Positions 24,301 through 30,625 of a stretch of DNA of 35,182 nt are shown here, one piece after another. The notes beneath the pieces were generated by a model. The model made no database searches. It saw only the letters and a list, made by a program, of their open reading frames with translations, and had not been told where the DNA came from. Location of the stretch: the NCBI GenBank assembly GCA_045533115.1, contig JAZSHF010000069.1:1-35182 (forward strand), read 5' to 3'. The stretch comes from Colimorpha_A sp045533115. GTDB taxonomy: Bacteria; Bacillota; Clostridia; Oscillospirales; CAG-272. Each line of letters starts with the position of its first letter. Position 1 is the stretch's first letter. A program made the translations under genes and the position numbers.

Positions 24301-24661
24301 CCCGTCTGTAATCTATCGGCTCGCGGAAAAATCCCTTAAGAGAAGCGGGCTTGTCATAAACGACGAGGAGATCCTTCGTCTGATGGAAAAGAAGCTGAGC
24401 GGTAAGTATATTCCCGTTTCACTTAAGAGCGACGGTAACTTCACCAAATCTTCTCTTAATAATCTCCATACGCTTGAAGAATTCGGGGCGCTACGCCGAA
24501 GCATTGAAGATACCGTAACAAGACTTGCAAACGAAATTAAAGGCGGCAAAGCGGACTGTAAGCCGCTAAAAAACAAGCGTAACGACGGCTGCAAATACTG
24601 TCCATACGCAGCAGTCTGCAGAAATACTGCCGCATTTGATGCAAAGGAGGATAAACGGTAA
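21365..24661 (+). CDS. addB: AddAB helicase-nuclease subunit AddB
   Basis: With AddA it resects double-strand breaks for RecA-dependent repair. The 1098 residues start with the Walker A IEFILGGAGSGKS (G7-S14) typical of AddB, followed by VMLIVPEQAALSTE. The C-terminal RecB-type nuclease has RVIDYKTGKKEF (D911, K913). Four cysteines, C747 (RFVLCSFSYQ) and C1076/C1079/C1085 (CKYCPYAAVC), form the AddB 4Fe-4S clamp. Start: AGGAG lies 6 nt before ATG 21365, whereas an upstream in-frame start at 21347 lies inside the previous gene. It is followed 5 nt after its stop by addA. Confidence 0.95.
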   Translation: MIEFILGGAGSGKSALITERILSDLRSDKKVMLIVPEQAALSTESAITLEAQRQKVSTLNLEVLNFSRLCNRAFRQYGGISYSSVTPGAKALILWDALFSSISGLIHYKTEVEDADKFVASLSSLFAEFKAYNVTPAMLSRASKEALEDNVKLSNKLSDIWLIYSSYLSLLSQKWDDPSDDLTKLASILEENDMFRDISVYIHSFKGFTPQQLSVLRHIFIQAENVTVTLCMKDDKDSYAFETVKETKKALIKLLRTEPTITLLDGTTDKSDEIAFLENNLWSTNDGIRFEGKTDLVRSVMCSDPYDEAEFVASDILSLVREGARYRDFAVIARDIQRYSGIIDAVFNKFGLPCRVFNEIPLSEQPLFKLIISALDIRNGNWSTDDVMVYLKTGLCPITPSECDTIENYVSTWNIRGSQWRSDSGWFMNPDGYTDRLTADGAKLLDTVNEIRTRIVRPLEKLHESLDGKSTVEVICRAIFDFLSDLEVNKKILDGNADDEIRLWNCLCDVLDTMCDTIGERTADSKLFLGLFTTIVSQSSVGALPSTIDEIAIGSANLIRTDGVKYTYILGLNENVFPASISENSFFTDADKIYLEACEVNLSPTTDKCLDEELYYFYTAVTSASERVTVLCSSKDVDGKALRPSVAFNRIGTIMPEAPRIKTSSLDPSRLVCTPTQSFEHLYTLTAEVGEALRKAYELIPEYGAVLSSRKQPLQADDERLDNETASKIFKGDLHLTQSRLDRFVLCSFSYQCAYVLKLKEQTRAEFSPADTGNLIHRVLEKFFSGILTEGKVPTITDDELDEQINVILNDYLSGIFGKEMDVNISKRSFQLFMRLKRTLKVLIRNLLNEFSESEFIPSFFEMRIDDSGLPGSVAPLKFPLPDGSTAAIYGIVDRVDTCKRGDDVYVRVIDYKTGKKEFNLSDIALGINLQMLIYLFSIWSDTNGTFKKTLNVDGEIIPTGILYLKAKLDDVNTDTDSDPSVIYRLAEKSLKRSGLVINDEEILRLMEKKLSGKYIPVSLKSDGNFTKSSLNNLHTLEEFGALRRSIEDTVTRLANEIKGGKADCKPLKNKRNDGCKYCPYAAVCRNTAAFDAKEDKR

Positions 24662-24666
24662 GTTCT

Positions 24667-27600
24667 ATGGCTGACAAAAAAACAGTTTGGACTGACGAGC
24701 AAATTTGCGCTATAACCGACAAGTCCTCCGACATACTCGTTTCTGCCGCCGCAGGCTCCGGCAAGACCGCGGTTCTTACTGAGCGGCTGATCCGAAAGAT
24801 AACTGATCCCGTGTCTCCCGTAGATATCAGCAGGATATTGGTCGTTACCTTCACAGAGGACGCCGCAAACGAGCTTAAAACACGTATTCGCGACGCACTA
24901 ACCGCCGCCATAGCAGAATCACCTTCCAATAAATATCTGCAAAGACAATATCTTATGCTCCCGAGTGCAAAGATATCGACCATACACGGCTTTTGTCTCG
25001 ACCTGATACGAGGAAACTACGAGCTTCTCGGTCTGTCACCGAAGCTTAGAGTTGCCGACGAGGGACAAAATAACCTGCTTATGCAGCAGGTCGCAGATAC
25101 TGTCATTGACCGCTATTATGCATCTCTGCCCGGTTATGACGATATTGACGGTTTCGCCGAGTTTGCCGACAATTTCATAACCCTGCAGGATTCCTCGCTT
25201 ACGGCAAAAATAATTGAAATTTATAAAAAGGTTCAATCCTTTCCTGAGGGCGTCGACTATTTGAAAAAATCTGCTTACAGCTACGAGCTTGAATTCGGCG
25301 ACGTATCAAATTCCGTTTGGGCCGAGACACTGTTCGCCCACGTTTCTCGTGCATTTAATCATTATTATCACATTTTGAATGAGGCACGCAAGGTCATCTC
25401 AGAAGAATATGAAGAGATAGCGGAAAAATACCTTCCCGCAATCGAATCGTCTTGCGACGTAATTTTGAACGTACTGAGTGCAATCAACAAAAGTGACTAT
25501 TATCTCGTAAGAGACGAGCTGATTGACCCGCCTTTTGAAAAAATACGCTGGAAAAAGGGCTACGAGGATGACGACACCCTCACCTTCTACAAGGCAGTTA
25601 ACAAGGAATTCCGCGAGGAATTCAACAAGATACGCGATACCTATTTCAAGTTTTCGGCAAAAGCTCTCGCTGAAACAGCAAAAATAAGCAAGGAATATAT
25701 CACGAAGCTCCACACTCTTATTTCCGCATTCGACCGTAGATTCTCATACGAAAAGCGTAAAAGGGGCATTATTGATTTTAACGATATGGAGCGAATGGCA
25801 TATTCCCTGCTCGTGCGGCCTGACGGATCATTCACCGAGCTTGCGGATGAGGTCGCATCAAGATTCGATGAGGTTTGCATCGACGAATATCAGGACGTAA
25901 ATTCACTTCAAGACGGCATTTTTAAGGCGATAACGCGCCAAACACACAGATTTATGGTCGGCGATATGAAACAGAGCATCTACGGCTTCAGGGGTTCTGA
26001 GCCGAGCATTTTCGCCGATTATCGCAAGGACGATAGCGTTAAGCTGATATCACTTACGCATAATTTCCGTTCCGATAAACCGGTAATCGACATTTCAAAC
26101 GAAATCTGCGGAAATCTGTTTACCAAGCTCGCAAAAAATGTACCCTATGATGAGACCGATAAGCTGTTCTTTGCAAACGGTTCGACGGAGGCTCAAGAGC
26201 CGGAGATTGTTGTCATTGAGGACAAAAATGTTGAGGACACAGACCTTGATCCTCAAACCGACGACACGATCGAAGAAAATAAGCCGAGCGCCGAAGCAAG
26301 GTACGTCGCTATAAGGATCAAGGAGCTCGTTGATAACGGTGTTTCACCATCTGATATTGCAATACTTCTTCGTTCGGCTAAGAAAGATGCAAAGCTTTTC
26401 GAGAATGCTCTTTCCGATTATGGAATTGAAAGCAAAAACAGAGAACAAAAGGATCTCTTTTCGAATCCCGAGGTCGTTTTGTTAATGTGTATTCTAAATG
26501 TAATTGACAATCCGAGCCGTGACATTTATCTTGCGGGAGCACTGAAAAGCCCGCTTTATAACGTAACCCTATCCGAGCTTGCAGAGATCCGCGGATGTTC
26601 AGAGAAGACCTCTCTGTATGATGCGCTTGTTAAATACACCGATGAATTTAACTTCAAAAAAGGCGAGTTCTTCTTACGGAAGCTTAATGAGTACAGAAAG
26701 CACGCAAACAAACCCGTTGACCGCTTGATATGGCATATCTATTGCGATAGCGGTCTGCTTGCTTACGCTTCCGACGATGCGCTTTCGCACAAGGGCGGAA
26801 AAGCCAATCTTATGAAGCTGTATGAAATTGCGCGCTCCTTTGAGAACGGAACCTTTAAGGGTCTATACAACTTTATACGGTACGTAAACGATATGATGAA
26901 CTCCGACTCAGGAATTTCCGTGCCCTCTTCGGCTGATGAAAGCGGTGTCGTACAGATAATGACGATACACAAATCAAAGGGATTACAGTTCAAATACGTC
27001 TTCATTTGCGGCGCTGCAAAGCGGTTTAACACCCTTGATGAAAGCTCTGATGTTATAATCGACAGAGATATGGGTACGGCAATTAAGCTATCGGACGAAA
27101 GCGGACTTGCAACGATCGACACGTTCTACCGCAGAGTTTCCGCTCTTGAGATACGAAGAAAGAGCTTGGAAGAAGAAGTCAGAGTACTGTACGTTGCTCT
27201 GACCAGAGCTAAGAGCAAGATAATTGCCGTTGCCACCGTTAGGGACGCAAGCAAGCTCAAGGAGATCAGCCGTTTTTCCAAGTATCTGTCGGTGTCAGAC
27301 GGCTACGTCTACTCGAAAAAGCCGAACTATATCAGCTGGATGCTTCTGTCACAGACCTCGGTACCCGTAAGGTTTATCAGCGCAGATGATATTATCGAAA
27401 ATAATATCACTGATGCTGCGGATACAGATGATAAAGACGTAACGCTTGATGAGTCGAGGATTGCGCGGCTGACCGAGGAGTTTAACAAGAGATTTGCATT
27501 CAAATATCCATCGTCCGACGCTGCAAGGATCCCAGCTAAGTTATCTGTATCTGAGCTTTACCCAACGATACTTGATGATTTTGACGACAGCGCAAAGATG

Positions 27601-28215
27601 TCAGAGAACAAGAAGCCGAGAATGAAGGTTCCGCGCTTTATAGACGAAAGCGATTCAAGGGGCGCAAAAATAGGTACGGCAACACATCAGTTTATGCAGT
27701 TCTGTGATTTTGACAAGCTGCTTTCTGACGGAATCGACGCTGAGATAAAGCGAATGGCGGATCACGGATTCCTCTCTCCCTCAGTAGCGTCACTCGTAAA
27801 CAAAAACTCTGTTAAACGCTTTATTGAAAGCGACTTGTACACGTCCCTCAAGAACGCCAAGGAAATCAACCGTGAGCTTCGCTTCAACGTTCATCTTGAT
27901 GCCTCTGCTTTTACAGAAGATAACACTTCAGCACTTAAGAACGAAAAAGTACTGGTTCAAGGTATTATTGACTGCCTCTACGAAACATTTGACGGTACTA
28001 CGGTCCTTCTTGACTACAAGACCGACTTCGTTTCAAAGGAAATGACGCTGTCCGATGCTGAAAATATGCTTATTGACAGGCACAAAACACAGCTCTCTTA
28101 TTATGCCGCCGCTTGTAAAACCGTTCTCGGTCGGAGCGTCGACAAGGTTTTGATTTATTCGTTCGCACTCGGCAAAGCAATAGAAGTCCCATTCGACAAG
28201 CTTATAAGGCTATGA
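24667..28215 (+). CDS. addA: AddAB helicase-nuclease subunit AddA
   Basis: UvrD-like 3'-5' helicase plus nuclease that drives end resection and recognises a Chi-like site with AddB. The 1182 residues contain WTDEQICAI, Walker A AAAGSGKT (27-34), VVTFTEDAANELKTRI, STIHGFCLDLIR, IDEYQDVN, GDMKQSIYGFRGSEP, LTHNFRS, VQIMTIHKSKGLQFK and YVALTRAKSKI. The C-terminal RecB nuclease has QGIIDC (D1102) and LLDYKTD (D1116, K1118). The length is near the Bacillus subtilis AddA (about 1230). A perfect AAGGAGG (24644-24650) lies 16 nt before the ATG, unusually far, with only GGTAAG nearer. Confidence 0.96.
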   Translation: MADKKTVWTDEQICAITDKSSDILVSAAAGSGKTAVLTERLIRKITDPVSPVDISRILVVTFTEDAANELKTRIRDALTAAIAESPSNKYLQRQYLMLPSAKISTIHGFCLDLIRGNYELLGLSPKLRVADEGQNNLLMQQVADTVIDRYYASLPGYDDIDGFAEFADNFITLQDSSLTAKIIEIYKKVQSFPEGVDYLKKSAYSYELEFGDVSNSVWAETLFAHVSRAFNHYYHILNEARKVISEEYEEIAEKYLPAIESSCDVILNVLSAINKSDYYLVRDELIDPPFEKIRWKKGYEDDDTLTFYKAVNKEFREEFNKIRDTYFKFSAKALAETAKISKEYITKLHTLISAFDRRFSYEKRKRGIIDFNDMERMAYSLLVRPDGSFTELADEVASRFDEVCIDEYQDVNSLQDGIFKAITRQTHRFMVGDMKQSIYGFRGSEPSIFADYRKDDSVKLISLTHNFRSDKPVIDISNEICGNLFTKLAKNVPYDETDKLFFANGSTEAQEPEIVVIEDKNVEDTDLDPQTDDTIEENKPSAEARYVAIRIKELVDNGVSPSDIAILLRSAKKDAKLFENALSDYGIESKNREQKDLFSNPEVVLLMCILNVIDNPSRDIYLAGALKSPLYNVTLSELAEIRGCSEKTSLYDALVKYTDEFNFKKGEFFLRKLNEYRKHANKPVDRLIWHIYCDSGLLAYASDDALSHKGGKANLMKLYEIARSFENGTFKGLYNFIRYVNDMMNSDSGISVPSSADESGVVQIMTIHKSKGLQFKYVFICGAAKRFNTLDESSDVIIDRDMGTAIKLSDESGLATIDTFYRRVSALEIRRKSLEEEVRVLYVALTRAKSKIIAVATVRDASKLKEISRFSKYLSVSDGYVYSKKPNYISWMLLSQTSVPVRFISADDIIENNITDAADTDDKDVTLDESRIARLTEEFNKRFAFKYPSSDAARIPAKLSVSELYPTILDDFDDSAKMSENKKPRMKVPRFIDESDSRGAKIGTATHQFMQFCDFDKLLSDGIDAEIKRMADHGFLSPSVASLVNKNSVKRFIESDLYTSLKNAKEINRELRFNVHLDASAFTEDNTSALKNEKVLVQGIIDCLYETFDGTTVLLDYKTDFVSKEMTLSDAENMLIDRHKTQLSYYAAACKTVLGRSVDKVLIYSFALGKAIEVPFDKLIRL

Positions 28216-28247
28216 TAAAAAGCACCGCGAATGCGGTGCTTTTTATC
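28214..28247 (+). terminator. addA terminator
   Basis: GATAAAAAGCACCGC (28214-28228), loop GAAT, GCGGTGCTTTTTATC (28233-28247), a perfect 15-bp stem with an internal T5. It overlaps the last two bases of the stop codon. Confidence 0.9.
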
Positions 28248-28253
28248 GTTATC

Positions 28254-28333
28254 GTGCCACAGGCACACTTCATTAGCGTAAGCGTCTTCATAGCCGAAGG
28301 CTGCTTAAAGTTCCCGTAAGTGAACGCTTCATT
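28254..28333. repeat. Hairpin array 2 (CTTCATT linkers)
   Basis: Linkers CTTCATT (28268), CTTCAT (28286), a worn CTTAA (28304) and CTTCATT (28327) separate GTGCC-ACA-GGCAC (28254), a poorly paired AGCGTAAGCGT, AGCC-GAA-GGCT (28292) and imperfect GTTCCC-GTAA-GTGAAC (28310). The linker differs by one base from the CATCATT of array 1 and the period (about 18) matches. All linkers face one way. Like array 1, it abuts a perfect stem of about 20 bp. Confidence 0.65.
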
Positions 28334-28336
28334 CCA

Positions 28337-28378
28337 CCAAAGAAAAAAGACTTGCTGTGGCAAGTCTTTTTTCTTTGG
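28337..28378 (-). terminator. Perfect 19-bp hairpin terminator without a gene
   Basis: Bases 28337-28355 pair perfectly with 28360-28378 around loop TGTG (core AAAAAAGACTTGC). On the minus strand it follows a promoter by only a few bases. addA already has its own terminator, so on the plus strand it would be redundant. Confidence 0.65.
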
Positions 28379-28391
28379 CTGTTACGAACCA
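28376..28391 (-). pseudogene. Possible relic of a deleted tRNA gene
   Basis: Between a minus-strand promoter and the hairpin terminator lie only TGGTTCG (plus 28385-28391), the usual T-arm wording, then TAA, then CAGCCA (plus 28376-28381), the acceptor end with CCA. tRNA-Gln in this window has the same TGGTTCG and CAGCCA, followed likewise by an A-rich terminator stem and a hairpin array. The simplest reading is a tRNA locus whose body was deleted. Short matches make this tentative. Confidence 0.3.
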
Positions 28392-28393
28392 TT

Positions 28394-28422
28394 ATTATAT
28401 CATATTTTACAAAGCAATTCAA
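28394..28422 (-). promoter_or_regulatory. Promoter of the gutted tRNA-like locus
   Basis: Minus-strand TTGAAT (plus 28417-28422), 17-bp spacer, TATAAT (plus 28394-28399). It would give a transcript of roughly 50 nt that is almost all hairpin. Confidence 0.55.
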
Positions 28423-28449
28423 GAGCTTTTAGCATTCTCGCATCTCAAT

Positions 28450-28612
28450 CACGGCGTAGGCGTGTATATCATCAATTCCGAAATGAATTGCATATCATAA
28501 AGAGGAAGTCTTGTATATCATCATTGCGAAAGTATTATTGATACACGCCTAAAGGCGTGGTGAGATGGAAGAGCTGTAAAACCGTCCTTGATGATATACA
28601 CGCTAACGCGTG
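28450..28612. repeat. Hairpin array 3 (TATATCATC linkers with inverted GATGATATA)
   Basis: Linkers TATATCATC (28465), CATATCATA (28491) and TATATCATC (28514) and the inverted GATGATATA (28590) separate CACGGC-GTA-GGCGTG (28450, one mismatch), CAATTC...GAATTG (28473-28490), AAGAG-GAA-GTCTT (28500, one mismatch), a worn unit, CACGCC-TAAA-GGCGTG (28544), a worn unit and CACGC-TAAC-GCGTG (28599). The linker orientation flips as in array 1, but only one clear inverted copy remains. It lies just downstream of the HNH gene. Confidence 0.6.
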
Positions 28613-28630
28613 CCGTAAAATTTCATCTAA

Positions 28631-29488
28631 TTATCCGAGCTTGGATTTTTTGTTTATTACCCATCTCCAATACAAAGAGACTTCTTCTTTTGTCATATTA
28701 TAGTAATCATCAAACCATAGAAAATGACTTCCATGAATTGAACGCATATTTCTATTTAGTACACTATACAAAGAGTTTCTATCTAAGCCATATCTTTTTG
28801 CAGCCAACGGGGCGCTATCTATTATATTACCGTCGTCCATACAAATAACTCTTCTTGCGGTAGGGAGTTTGCCTGTGGCGAGTTCGCCTATTGGCGAACC
28901 TATCCAATCTTCGAACTGTTCTTTTGTATTACTGCCATGTCCGTATACAGAATGAAATGCGTTATGACATTTTTTGCATAGAGTAATTCCGTTTGTATCC
29001 TTCGTTCTTCCTTCAATACACCAATTATAACCATTTAAATGGTGCACTGCTAAACCTCCGCTTTTATCATTGCAAACTTTACATGTATAGTTATCTCTAT
29101 TTAGAACACGTTTAATGAAATCATGATATTCAGGATAATCTCGCCCCTTAACTCTATCTTCATCACTTAGCTTCGGATTCCAATTATAAGCTAATTCACC
29201 GCTGTGCAAAATGCCAGAACAGCTTGCACAATAAACTTGATTGTTGTAGAATTTATGGTCTCTCCAAACCCTATAAAACTCTTTGCCACAATTATCGCAG
29301 CTCATATAAATTGAAATGCCACTGCCCTTTGGTAGATCTTCAATACGAACTATTAGTTTAGTTCCCTCGGGAACTTTCATTCTTCCGCGACTATCTTTTC
29401 TGCGAGGTATTTCATATCCCAAATCCTCATAATATTTGATTATATTTGAGGTTAATATGATTTCCACCCTATCCTGTAATAGTGGCAA
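28631..29488 (-). CDS. HNH homing-type endonuclease with NUMOD/IENR-like C-terminus
   Basis: About 285 residues. An N-terminal segment is followed by a zinc ribbon (CDNCGKEFYRVW...YCASC). The HNH nuclease core has YTCKVCNDKSGGLAVHHLNGY, ITLCKKCHNAFHSVYG and TKEQFEDW. The C-terminus (ARRVICMDDGNIIDSAPLAAKRYGLDRNS...GSHFLWF) reads like a NUMOD1/IENR DNA-binding helix-turn-helix repeat. This architecture is typical of free-standing or intron-encoded homing endonucleases. Codons are visibly more A/T-rich than in neighbours, which suggests acquisition. Start: AAGGAG is 8 nt before TTG 29488 but 2 nt before TTG 29494, so 29488 is preferred. It lies between two repeat regions and a tRNA pair. Confidence 0.82.
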   Translation of the reverse strand: MPLLQDRVEIILTSNIIKYYEDLGYEIPRRKDSRGRMKVPEGTKLIVRIEDLPKGSGISIYMSCDNCGKEFYRVWRDHKFYNNQVYCASCSGILHSGELAYNWNPKLSDEDRVKGRDYPEYHDFIKRVLNRDNYTCKVCNDKSGGLAVHHLNGYNWCIEGRTKDTNGITLCKKCHNAFHSVYGHGSNTKEQFEDWIGSPIGELATGKLPTARRVICMDDGNIIDSAPLAAKRYGLDRNSLYSVLNRNMRSIHGSHFLWFDDYYNMTKEEVSLYWRWVINKKSKLG

Positions 29489-29517
29489 ATTCAACGCTCC
29501 TTTTAATTCATTATTTT

Positions 29518-29546
29518 ATTATATCATTAGACTATAAATCAAGCAA
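29518..29546 (-). promoter_or_regulatory. Promoter of the HNH gene
   Basis: Minus-strand TTGCTT (plus 29541-29546), 17-bp spacer, TATAAT (plus 29518-29523), 24 nt before AAGGAG. Confidence 0.55.
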
Positions 29547-29599
29547 GGAGTATAATAACTCTAATCGTTCGAATCCATCTTGACGAAGGTTTTATATCC

Positions 29600-29717
29600 G
29601 TCTGCGGAGCAGACACCGAAGTTCTTACCTATTACTTTTTACTTATTACTTCCCATAAATCCTCGTATAAACTTATTTGATGAAAAGTGAAGAAGTAAAA
29701 AAGGTAATAAGTAAAAA
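29600..29717. repeat. Gene-free stretch with a GGA-loop hairpin and a 14-bp inverted repeat
   Basis: GTCTGC-GGA-GCAGAC (29600-29614) is a solitary hairpin of the same style as the array units. TTTTTACTTATTAC (29636-29649) recurs inverted at 29704-29717. AAATCCTCGTA (29657-29667) is a near copy of the left arm of the tRNA-Tyr terminator (29714-29726) and could pair with its right arm instead. A TTCGAATCC motif at 29568-29576 resembles a tRNA T-arm but has no tRNA around it. No gene was found between 29547 and 29713. Confidence 0.5.
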
Positions 29718-29745
29718 TCCCCGTAACATACATTACGAGGATTTT
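29714..29745 (-). terminator. Terminator of the tRNA-Thr/tRNA-Tyr unit
   Basis: AAAATCCCCGTAA (29714-29726) pairs with TTACGAGGATTTT (29733-29745) with one mismatch, followed on the minus strand by a T run. The stem reaches the CCA end of tRNA-Tyr. Confidence 0.7.
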
Positions 29746-29829
29746 GGTGGGAGCGGGTGGATTCGGACCACCGAAGTCACTGACAACAGATTTACAGTCT
29801 GCCCCCTTTGGCCGCTCGGGAACGCTCCC
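29745..29829 (-). tRNA. tRNA-Tyr (anticodon GTA)
   Basis: Class II tRNA of 85 nt with a long variable arm. On the minus strand the acceptor GGGAGCG/CGCTCCC is closed by discriminator A and encoded CCA (plus 29745-29747). The anticodon region reads CAGACTGTAAATCTG, anticodon GTA (plus 29793-29795). The T arm is GGTGGTCCGAATCCACC. Confidence 0.95.
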
Positions 29830-29833
29830 AAAT

Positions 29834-29908
29834 TGGAGCTGGTGATCGGAGTCGAACCAACAACCTGCTGATTACAAATCAGCTGCTCTGCCATTGAGCC
29901 ACACCAGC
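29834..29908 (-). tRNA. tRNA-Thr (anticodon TGT)
   Basis: 75 nt on the minus strand. The acceptor is GCTGGTG/CACCAGC with discriminator T and encoded CCA (plus 29834-29836). The anticodon stem GCTGA/TCAGC has loop TTTGTAA (anticodon TGT, plus 29874-29876). It is 4 nt upstream of tRNA-Tyr and cotranscribed with it. Confidence 0.94.
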
Positions 29909-29945
29909 ATCTACTGTCGCTACCCGATTACCCGCAACGTTTGAT

Positions 29946-29974
29946 ATTATAGCATAAGTATTGTTAATTGTCAA
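29946..29974 (-). promoter_or_regulatory. Consensus promoter of tRNA-Thr/tRNA-Tyr
   Basis: Minus-strand TTGACA (plus 29969-29974), 17-bp spacer ending TATGC, TATAAT (plus 29946-29951). Nearly identical in design to the tRNA-Gly and tRNA-Gln promoters. Confidence 0.88.
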
Positions 29975-30052
29975 TACCTATTTTCAAAAAAATCAGAATA
30001 TTTTTTTCTTCCTTGAATATAATCTACTAACTGTATTAACTTGGAGGAAATT

Positions 30053-30550
30053 ATGTTTGTCTTTTCAATAAAAGCCTCGACGCTGAAGATATGCGCTGTC
30101 GTATGCGCGTCTGTTATTGCTCTTGTCGTACTTCTTACTATGATTCCGGTAAACGAGCCGACTGCGGCGTCGCTGATGTATTCTCCCGTTTCTTCATACA
30201 ACTTTAATGACGTTAAAACAAACGATGACAGGGTGAATTTCCTTAGGCAATTCGGCTGGGAGGTAGAAAACGAGCCGATCGAAAGCGTTAAAGTCACAAT
30301 TCCCAATAAATTCGACAAGGTTTTCGTCGGTTATAATCAGCTGCAAAAGCAGCAAGGACTTGACCTCGGAAAATATAAGGGGAAGGAAGTTACGCGTTAT
30401 ACATATAAGATTACAAACTTCGAAGGGTACGACGGAACGGTATATGCAAGCGTCGTCGTCTACCGCTCAAAGGTGATCGGCGGAGACATTTGTTCAGCGG
30501 ATATTAACGGCTTCGTTATGACACTTGACGGAAAGACAAAATTACCATGA
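30053..30550 (+). CDS. DUF4830 domain protein, membrane-anchored
   Basis: 165 residues. A single N-terminal membrane helix (about 8-30, LKICAVVCASVIALVVLLTMI) is followed by an extracytoplasmic domain with the DUF4830 pattern: RVNFLRQFGWEVENEPIESVKVTIPNKFDKVFVGYNQLQKQQGLDL, then YKGKEVTRYTYKITN and VIGGDICSADINGF. Function is unknown; proteins of this type are common in Clostridia. Start: GGAGG lies 5 nt before ATG 30053. A TATAAT at 30018-30023 may be the -10, though no good -35 is seen in the A/T-rich upstream DNA. It has its own terminator. Confidence 0.8.
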   Translation: MFVFSIKASTLKICAVVCASVIALVVLLTMIPVNEPTAASLMYSPVSSYNFNDVKTNDDRVNFLRQFGWEVENEPIESVKVTIPNKFDKVFVGYNQLQKQQGLDLGKYKGKEVTRYTYKITNFEGYDGTVYASVVVYRSKVIGGDICSADINGFVMTLDGKTKLP

Positions 30551-30551
30551 C

Positions 30552-30573
30552 AAAAGCGGCTATGCCGCTTTTT
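30552..30573 (+). terminator. Terminator of the DUF4830 gene
   Basis: AAAAGCGGC (30552-30560), loop TAT, GCCGCTTTT (30564-30572) with T5 (30569-30573), starting 1 nt after the stop. Confidence 0.9.
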
Positions 30574-30576
30574 CTC

Positions 30577-30605
30577 TTGACATTTTTTCCCTCTTAGGAT
30601 ATAAT
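30577..30605 (+). promoter_or_regulatory. Consensus promoter of the hydrolase gene
   Basis: TTGACA (30577-30582), 17-bp spacer, TATAAT (30600-30605), directly behind the preceding terminator and 20 nt before the GTG start. Confidence 0.85.
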
Positions 30606-30625
30606 TTGTTCGAGGCGGTGATATA

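Noticed and set aside
28261..28333. Second terminator of addA
   Set aside because: A perfect terminator already overlaps the addA stop. The following small hairpins have constant CTTCAT linkers and no U-runs, which fits the array family.
30001..30052. Riboswitch or T-box leader
   Set aside because: Leaders upstream of all genes were checked by eye for T-box, SAM, TPP and similar conserved cores, and none was recognised.
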